NCBI RefSeq assembly: GCF_001679645.1
Contig: NZ_LRUN01000029.1
Location: 1 to 64,000 of the forward strand
Reading direction: 5' to 3'
Length of the DNA: 64,000 nt
Source of the DNA: Pseudomonas bananamidigenes
GTDB taxonomy: Bacteria; Pseudomonadota; Gammaproteobacteria; Pseudomonadales; Pseudomonadaceae
In this document: positions 58,506-64,000 of the stretch, in pieces
How positions within the stretch are numbered: the stretch's first letter is position 1
How the letters are laid out: each line of letters starts with the position of its first letter
The notes under the pieces: generated by a model
What the model was told of the DNA's origin: nothing
Seen by the model: only the letters and a program-made list of their open reading frames with translations
Database searches by the model: none
Translations under genes and position numbers: made by a program

Positions 58506-59900
58506 ATGCCGATAGATCTGACACGCCGGCAGTTGTTGCAGCGGGCAAGCATTGTCGGTGCTTTCAGCGCACTGGCTTCCAATCCGGCGCTGGGCCAGTT
58601 GATGCGTGCGCCCCGGCTGATTCCGTGGCGCAACTGGTCAGGCGGGCAAAGCTGTCTGCCGGCAGCACGGGTGGCCCCGAAAAATCTGGATGAATTGACG
58701 ACCGTGATTCAACAGGCTGCGGGCAAGATCCGCCCGGTCGGCTCGGCACACTCCTTCAGCGCATTGGTGCCCACCGACGGCACGCTGCTTTCGTTGAGTT
58801 ACTTCAACGGTCTGCTGGATCACGATCCGAAGACCCTGCAGGCCGAGTTCGCCGCCGGCACGCCGATGTCGCGCATGGGCGTGCCGCTCAAGGACGTCGG
58901 TCAGGCCCTGAAGAACATGGCCGACATCGACTACCAGACTCTCGCCGGGGCCATCTCCACGTCGACCCACGGCACCGGCAAGACTTTCCAGTCCTATTCC
59001 GCCCAGGTCTGTGGCCTGCAACTCGTGACGGCCAGCGGCGAGGTGCTGGACTGCGACAGCCAGCGTCACCCCGAGGTGTTCAACGCTGCGCGGGTGTCCC
59101 TCGGTGCGCTGGGCGTGGCGACGAAAATCCGCCTGCAAAACCGCCCGGCCTATCGCCTGCGCGAACGTCAGTGGATCGCCAAAACCGAAGAGCTGCTGGA
59201 AGACCTCGACAAGAACACAAGCGAAAACCAGCATTGGGAAATGCTCGTCGTCACTCACTCCGACTACGCCTTGTCGATTGCCCTCAACGAAACCACCGAC
59301 CCGGCCACGCCACCGATTCCCCCCGAAGAGGAGGGCGGCAACGAGTTCGTGACCCTGATCGAGAAGCTCGACAAGTACGGCAGCGATTTCCCGGGCCTGC
59401 GCACTTCGCTGCTCAACAGCATGCGACATCTGGCGAGTTTCGAGGATCGGGTCGGCGACTCGTTCGACATCTACGCCAACGTGCGCACCGTGCGTTTCAA
59501 CGAGATGGAGTATTCGGTGCCCGCCGAACACGGCCCGGCGTGCCTGCGCGAGATTCTCAAGCTGATCCGTGACAAGGATCTGCGCACCTGGTTTCCCATC
59601 GAGTACCGCTACGTCAAGGCCGACGACATTCCGCTGAGCATGTTCGAGGGGCGCGACAGCTGTTCGATCTCGGTGCATCAGCATTACCAGATGGACCATC
59701 ACAATTTCTTCGCCGCCGTCGAGCCGATCTTCTGGAAGTACAACGGCCGTCCGCACTGGGGCAAGCTGCACACGCTCAATGCCCGCACGTTGCAGACACT
59801 GTATCCGCGCTGGCAGGAATTCATTCAGGTGCGCGAGGCGCTGGACCCGAGCGGCAAGTTCCTCAACGCGCATCTGTCGTCGATTCTGGGGGTGAGCTGA
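58506..59900 (+). CDS. FAD-linked lactone/aldonate oxidase-like protein, Tat-type signal
   Basis: A 464-aa VAO-type flavoprotein similar to D-arabinono-1,4-lactone oxidase. The N terminus has a twin arginine (LTRRQLLQRASIVGAFSAL), suggesting Tat export. The FAD region is PVGSAHSFSALV (79-84 core) and the C-terminal RPHWGKLH matches the aldonolactone oxidase domain. It should oxidise a sugar-type substrate in the periplasm and pass electrons to the cytochrome. Confidence 0.88.
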   Translation: MPIDLTRRQLLQRASIVGAFSALASNPALGQLMRAPRLIPWRNWSGGQSCLPAARVAPKNLDELTTVIQQAAGKIRPVGSAHSFSALVPTDGTLLSLSYFNGLLDHDPKTLQAEFAAGTPMSRMGVPLKDVGQALKNMADIDYQTLAGAISTSTHGTGKTFQSYSAQVCGLQLVTASGEVLDCDSQRHPEVFNAARVSLGALGVATKIRLQNRPAYRLRERQWIAKTEELLEDLDKNTSENQHWEMLVVTHSDYALSIALNETTDPATPPIPPEEEGGNEFVTLIEKLDKYGSDFPGLRTSLLNSMRHLASFEDRVGDSFDIYANVRTVRFNEMEYSVPAEHGPACLREILKLIRDKDLRTWFPIEYRYVKADDIPLSMFEGRDSCSISVHQHYQMDHHNFFAAVEPIFWKYNGRPHWGKLHTLNARTLQTLYPRWQEFIQVREALDPSGKFLNAHLSSILGVS

Positions 59901-61183
59901 TGGCGGTCAATCGACGCAATTTTGTACTCGGCACTCTGGGTGTCGGCGCTCTGCTGGTGGGTGTGGGCGCGTGGCTGCGGCCGGCGGATCGCGGCGGGCC
60001 TTACAGCGAATATTTCCGGGCGCTGAACCATGAACTCAAGACCAAAGGCCCGATGCGCCCGGTGTTGCTGATCGATCTGGATCGCCTCGACCACAACATC
60101 GACGTGGTCATGGGCTCGGTCAAACGCAGCGGCAAACACCTGCGACTGGTAGAGAAATCATTGCCATCGCCGGGGCTGCTCAGCTATATCGGGCAACGGG
60201 CCGGGACGCAGCGATTGATGTCGTTTCATCAGCCGTTTCTCAATCACGACGCGCAGGTTTACCCGCAGTCCGACATCCTGCTCGGCAAGCCGTTGCCGGT
60301 TCGTTCTGCCGAGCTGTTCTACCAGACCCACAAAGGCCCGTTCGACCCGTCGAAGCAACTGCAATGGCTGCTGGACGGGCCTGAGCGGTTGCAGCAGTAC
60401 CTCGCACTGGCCCAAGGTCTGGGTACGCGGATGCGGATCAACATCGAGCTGGACGTCGGCCTGCACCGGGGCGGCGTCAGCGATCTGAACGTGCTCGGGC
60501 AGATGCTTGCGCTGATCGCCGCCAACCCGCAGCACTTGGAGTTTGCCGGGTTCATGGGCTATGACCCGTTCGTGGGCATGGGCGTGCCGGGGATTCTCGG
60601 CTCGCCCGAAGAACTGTTCGCCAAGGTGATGGTGATTTATCAGCGCTGCGTCGACTTCACCCGGCAGCAATATCCGGCGCTGTGGCACGACGGCCTGTGC
60701 CTGAACACCGCCGGCAGCCCGAGTTATCGCATGCATGAAAACGAAAGTCTGAGCACTGAAGTGTCGGTGGGCACGGCGATGCTCAAACCCACCCACTATG
60801 ATCTGCCGTCGCTGGTGGAGCATGTGCCGGCCACCTACATCGCCACCCCGGTATTGAAAAGCACCGGCGCGGTGAACATCCCGGCGCTGGATGACAAATC
60901 AAAGCTGTTCTCGTGGTGGGACGCCAACCAGCGTCAGACTTTCTTCATCTATGGCGGCAACTGGATGGCCGAGTTCGAATCGCCGCCGGGGCTTCAGAGC
61001 AACGGTATTTACGGACGCAGCTCGAATCAGGAGATGGTCAATGGTTCGAATGCGGTGGGGCTGACGGTGGAGGATCAGGTCTTTCTGCGGCCGACGCAGA
61101 CCGAGGCTGTCCTTCTGCAATTCGGTGACTTGCTGGCGATGCGTGGCGGCAAGATCGTCGAGACCTGGCCGGTTTATACCTGA
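59900..61183 (+). CDS. PLP-dependent fold-III enzyme, exported (DSD1/alanine-racemase-like)
   Basis: A 427-aa protein of the D-threonine aldolase/D-serine dehydratase (DSD1) and alanine racemase N-terminal fold. Lys86 in RLVEKSLPSP is the probable PLP lysine. A twin-arginine signal (VNRRNFVLGTLGVGALLVG) suggests Tat export as a folded holoenzyme. Its ATG overlaps the FAD gene stop (TGATG). A PLP enzyme in the periplasm is unusual. Confidence 0.85.
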   Translation: MAVNRRNFVLGTLGVGALLVGVGAWLRPADRGGPYSEYFRALNHELKTKGPMRPVLLIDLDRLDHNIDVVMGSVKRSGKHLRLVEKSLPSPGLLSYIGQRAGTQRLMSFHQPFLNHDAQVYPQSDILLGKPLPVRSAELFYQTHKGPFDPSKQLQWLLDGPERLQQYLALAQGLGTRMRINIELDVGLHRGGVSDLNVLGQMLALIAANPQHLEFAGFMGYDPFVGMGVPGILGSPEELFAKVMVIYQRCVDFTRQQYPALWHDGLCLNTAGSPSYRMHENESLSTEVSVGTAMLKPTHYDLPSLVEHVPATYIATPVLKSTGAVNIPALDDKSKLFSWWDANQRQTFFIYGGNWMAEFESPPGLQSNGIYGRSSNQEMVNGSNAVGLTVEDQVFLRPTQTEAVLLQFGDLLAMRGGKIVETWPVYT

Positions 61184-61203
61184 CCAAAAAAAAAGCTCAT
61201 CCT

Positions 61204-61306
61204 TGTGGGAGCGAGCTTGCTCCGGGCGGCGTTCCGACGAAGGCGTCCTTTCAGTCACCTTTTATTTGGCTGACACACCGCCTTCGCGAGCAAGCTCGCT
61301 CCCACA
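61204..61306. repeat. REP inverted pair (REPIN)
   Basis: TGTGGGAGCGAGCTTGCTC (61204-61222) and its exact reverse complement (61288-61306) separated by 65 bp. The well-known Pseudomonas REP type; likely mobilised by a RAYT transposase elsewhere. Confidence 0.92.
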
Positions 61307-61467
61307 GGTTTTTAGGGTGCCTGATCGATCTCATACGATTTCTGTAATGAAGCTTTTATGACAAAAGTTCGGTAGCACATCGCCAGTCCGGTCATGCCTA
61401 TGTAACGCGCTTGAAGGGCCCTTGGGGCACTTTTCACAAGCCGAGGCGGGACGCCGGGAGTGAGGCA

Positions 61468-62079
61468 ATGGGGACTATGGAACGCTACTCGAAAGTGGGC
61501 ATGCAGGAACTCGATCAACGCCTGTCGAAGATCGTTGAAGCGGCGCGCAAGAAGCCGGTTTCGGTGTATCGCTACGGCGCGCCGTGGGTCTGGATCGTGT
61601 CGCAGGATGACTGGCAAGGGGCCTTGAAGGAAGTCTCCAGCTACATTCCGCCGGGTCATTCGCTGGTGCTGCTGCGCCCGCAGATCGACGATCTGTTCGA
61701 CGCTCACGCCGATCTCCTGCACGAGCTCAACGCCCGGCCCGGCATGCTGATCCCGGCGCAAACGGTCATGCATATCCTGCTCCTGCAACTGCTGTATTCG
61801 GTGCCGAGCGAGCAGCAACTGTTCGAACAACTCAATTACAACCTGCTGTTCCGCTGGTTCGTCGGCCTGGGCCTGAACCAGAAAGTCTGGAGCTACAACG
61901 TCCTCAGTCGCGACATCGCCACGCTGCTCAACGAGCCTCGTGCGGTGCTGCTCATTCAGAAAGTCATTGGTGAAGTGTTCTGCGGTGCCTTGCTGCAAAT
62001 GCCCGAGTTCTCCTTGAACTTCGCGCTGCTGCACACCTGGCTCGGCAAGCACGCCTGCGCCCCGCACGTCAGCAACTGA
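61468..62079 (+). CDS. Phd-like domain fused to DUF772 transposase N-domain
   Basis: A 203-aa protein in two parts. Residues about 4-55 (YSKVGMQELDQRLSKIVEAARKKPVSVYRYG) resemble the Phd/YefM antitoxin DNA-binding fold. Residues about 75-190 (DDLFDAHADLLHELNARPGMLIPAQTVMHILLLQLLYSVPSEQQLFEQLNYNLLFRWFVGLG) match the IS5-type InsH N-terminal domain; the DDE catalytic domain is missing. It lies before a TpsB gene. It may be a domesticated regulator. Confidence 0.75.
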   Translation: MGTMERYSKVGMQELDQRLSKIVEAARKKPVSVYRYGAPWVWIVSQDDWQGALKEVSSYIPPGHSLVLLRPQIDDLFDAHADLLHELNARPGMLIPAQTVMHILLLQLLYSVPSEQQLFEQLNYNLLFRWFVGLGLNQKVWSYNVLSRDIATLLNEPRAVLLIQKVIGEVFCGALLQMPEFSLNFALLHTWLGKHACAPHVSN

Positions 62080-62152
62080 CAGCGGCCAGCAACCGACGCA
62101 ATACACAGGGCGCCGAGACGCCAACAGGTCATCGCGAATTTCAGGGGGTAGT

Positions 62153-63748
62153 GTGGAGCAGATTTTCACGTCACGGCTGGCGCTGTGGGGCTGGCTGCTG
62201 GTGACGGCGGGCGTGCAGCCGGCGTTCGCCGACGAGGCCGAAAACAAATCGGCGCAGCGTCTGGTGGACGTCAACGAATACTTCGTGCGCGGCAACACCG
62301 TGCTCGATGCCCGGGCCATCGAAGAAGCGGTGTACCCGTTCCTCGGCCCGCAAAAAGCCCTGAGCGACATCGAAGGCGCCCGCGATGCCTTGCAGAAGGC
62401 CTATCAGGAACGCGGCTACCAATCGGTGTTCGTCGAGCTGCCGGAGCAAGCCGTGGCCGATGGCATCGTCTACCTGCAAGTCAGCGAGACCAAGGTCGGC
62501 CGGGTGCGGGTAGTCGGCGCCAAACACTATTCGCCGCTGGACATCCGCGACAACGTTCCGGCGCTGAAAGAGGGCGAGGTGCCGGACTTCGCCAAAGTCC
62601 AGGGCGAACTGGCGCAACTCAACAAGACTCCGGGCCGGCAGGTCATGCCGCTGGTTCGCGAAGGCCAGCGCCCCGGCACCATGGACGTGGACCTGCAGGT
62701 CGAAGACCAGAACCCATGGACCGCCAGCGTGGGTCTGAACAACGACTACAGCGCCGACACCGAAAAGCTCCGCGCCGTGACCAGCCTTGGCTATAACAAC
62801 CTCTGGCAACTCGGCCACAGCCTCAACCTGACTTACTTCACCGCACCGCAGGACACCGACAACGCCAAGGTCTGGTCCGGCTCGTACACTGCGCCGCTGA
62901 CCGACCGCTGGAGCGTGCAGTTCTCCGGTTATCAATCCGACAGCAACGTCGCCACCATCGGCGGCAGCAACGTGCTCGGCAAGGGCCACTCCTATGGCGT
63001 GTCGGCGATCTACACGATTCCGTCCAGCGGCAGCTGGTCGAACTCGCTGTCGGCCGGCATCGACTTCAAGGACTTCGACGAACGCCTGACCCTGTCCGGC
63101 GAGAGCGATAAGGTGCCGCTGAAATACGCGCCGTTCACCTTCGCCTACAACGGCTATCGCTACACCGAAAAGAGCCAGCTAGGCCTCGGTCTGAGCCTCG
63201 TTGCGGCTACCCGCAGCATTTTCGGCTACGGCAGCTCCGACGAAGAGTTCGACTACAAGCGCTACCGCGCCAAGCCGAGTTTTGCCGTGCTCAAGGGCAA
63301 CACCAGTTTCACCTGGACCTTCGACAACGACTGGCAAAGCGCGAGCAAAGCCGCGTTCCAGCTGGCGTCGGGCCCACTGGTATCCAACGAACAATTCTCC
63401 GCTGGCGGCGCGACCTCGGTACGCGGCTATCTGGCTGCCGAACGCACCGGTGATGACGGCGTGTTGCTCAGTCAGGAAGTCCGCACGCCTTCGCTGGCCA
63501 AGTACGCCGGCACCTGGATGCAGGACTGGCGCTTCTACGCCTTCGCCGAAGGCGCGCAACTGTATCTGCGCGACGAATTGCCGGATCAGGACGCCAGTTA
63601 CGCCCTGGCCAGTGTCGGCCTCGGCACCCGCGCCAGCCTGAGCAAATGGCTGTCCGGCAGCGTCGACTGGGGCTATCCGCTACTCGAAGGGCCGAACACC
63701 TCGAAACAGGAATCGCGCCTGCACTTCAACCTTCAAGCCACTTTCTAA
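62153..63748 (+). CDS. TpsB outer-membrane transporter (ShlB/FhaC/HecB family)
   Basis: A 531-aa two-partner-secretion pore: signal sequence, POTRA domains (about 40-200) and a 16-stranded barrel with the VRGY motif (SVRGYLAAERTG near 420). The start is GTG 62153 after AGGGGGTAGT. The usual TpsA exoprotein is not visible; the next gene encodes a DUF2341 protein, so the substrate may be atypical. Confidence 0.92.
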   Translation: MEQIFTSRLALWGWLLVTAGVQPAFADEAENKSAQRLVDVNEYFVRGNTVLDARAIEEAVYPFLGPQKALSDIEGARDALQKAYQERGYQSVFVELPEQAVADGIVYLQVSETKVGRVRVVGAKHYSPLDIRDNVPALKEGEVPDFAKVQGELAQLNKTPGRQVMPLVREGQRPGTMDVDLQVEDQNPWTASVGLNNDYSADTEKLRAVTSLGYNNLWQLGHSLNLTYFTAPQDTDNAKVWSGSYTAPLTDRWSVQFSGYQSDSNVATIGGSNVLGKGHSYGVSAIYTIPSSGSWSNSLSAGIDFKDFDERLTLSGESDKVPLKYAPFTFAYNGYRYTEKSQLGLGLSLVAATRSIFGYGSSDEEFDYKRYRAKPSFAVLKGNTSFTWTFDNDWQSASKAAFQLASGPLVSNEQFSAGGATSVRGYLAAERTGDDGVLLSQEVRTPSLAKYAGTWMQDWRFYAFAEGAQLYLRDELPDQDASYALASVGLGTRASLSKWLSGSVDWGYPLLEGPNTSKQESRLHFNLQATF

Positions 63749-63761
63749 AGGAGCACGTTCC

Positions 63762-64000
63762 ATGCAGCGCCTCATTCTTTCGTTGTTGATCTGCCTGGGC
63801 TTCGTGCTCCCGGCCACGGCTCAGGCCTGGTGGCAGGACGACTGGCATTACCGCAAACAGATCGCCGTCGACACCACGCCGCAGGGCGCCGGGATCAATC
63901 AGGCCCTGGGCCGCACCGCGCTGCTGGTGCGCCTGCACACCGGCAACTTCACCTTCGACGGCGTGAAAGAGGACGGCTCGGATCTGCGTTTTGTCGCCGC
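63762..64000 (+). CDS. DUF2341 protein (partial, runs off the window)
   Basis: At least 79 codons. A signal peptide (MQRLILSLLICLGFVLPATA) precedes WWQDDWHYRKQIAVDTTPQG, the opening of DUF2341 domains. AAGGAG precedes the ATG. In other pseudomonads such genes are linked to ExbB/MotA-type proteins downstream, which cannot be checked here. Confidence 0.8.
   Translation, partial: MQRLILSLLICLGFVLPATAQAWWQDDWHYRKQIAVDTTPQGAGINQALGRTALLVRLHTGNFTFDGVKEDGSDLRFVA

Noticed and set aside
58638..59873. 411-aa minus-strand frame
   Set aside because: Antisense to the FAD oxidase gene, which has a clear family and export signal.
61204..61306. Insertion-sequence ends
   Set aside because: The inverted 19-mers match the REP/REPIN type and enclose only 65 bp; no transposase lies between them.

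Overview
The window is high-GC DNA from a Pseudomonas, most likely the P. fluorescens group. Supporting signs are a 19-bp REP inverted pair at 61204-61306, a GATCGTTCCCACGC palindrome at 58002-58032, LysR-regulated exporters, Ohr, PqiA proteins, a YccA/Bax-inhibitor gene beside tRNA-Ser(UGA), and close matches to Pseudomonas protein families. No database search was run; all identifications are from reading the sequence.

Layout. 1-14379 is host chromosome: a LysR/SDR divergent pair, two half-size pqiA genes, an alpha/beta hydrolase, a periplasmic cupin, a 53-aa membrane protein, an amino-acid permease, ohr, a LysE exporter with its divergent LysR, an ABC exporter, an NTF2-like protein, and a LysR/MFS pair. 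14380-52442 is a complete temperate prophage with a 37,951-bp period. It sits in the 3' part of tRNA-Ser(UGA), and 112-bp direct repeats with one mismatch mark attL and attR. 52443-64000 is host again: intact tRNA-Ser, yccA, a YceK-like lipoprotein, an Lrp regulator divergent from an EamA transporter, a GapN-like dehydrogenase followed by a FUSC protein, a cytochrome c / FAD oxidase / PLP enzyme operon with export signals, a Phd-DUF772 fusion protein, a TpsB (FhaC-like) transporter and the start of a DUF2341 gene.

Prophage organisation. Integrase and a DUF4224 protein lie at the left end. A long leftward early operon (22717 down to 15665) starts at a strong TTGACA/TAATTT promoter and is packed with ATGA stop/start overlaps. 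It holds a KilAC-like protein, a PrtN-family activator, DUF2303, HD hydrolase, ASCH and PAPS-reductase-like genes, plus two tiny coupled ORFs of 18 and 26 aa. A CI-type repressor faces Cro, CII, a DksA-like zinc finger, a primase and a DUF5906 helicase. A repeat-rich stretch that may be the origin follows, then a possible late regulator and a leader with two terminators. The late operon joins an HK97-type head (HNH, P27 TerS, TerL, portal, S49 protease, capsid) to a Mu-type contractile tail (sheath, tube, a frameshifting tail chaperone, tape measure, gpN, gpP, gp45-gp48, fibre), ending with SleB endolysin and Rz/Rz1. At the right end a near-consensus LexA box stands before a leftward pair: a coiled-coil protein and a SRAP (YedK/HMCES) protein.

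Most interesting signals: three hairpins that keep the loop CCTCTCACCAAAG while the stems change, placed in transcript sense where lambda-like nut sites would be; the T TTT TTC slippery site in the tail chaperone; the mirrored TGTCAGG repeats inside an ORF locked by ATGA overlaps; the SOS-box SRAP operon; the tiny coupled ORFs; and a secreted-protein moron inside the tail operon.
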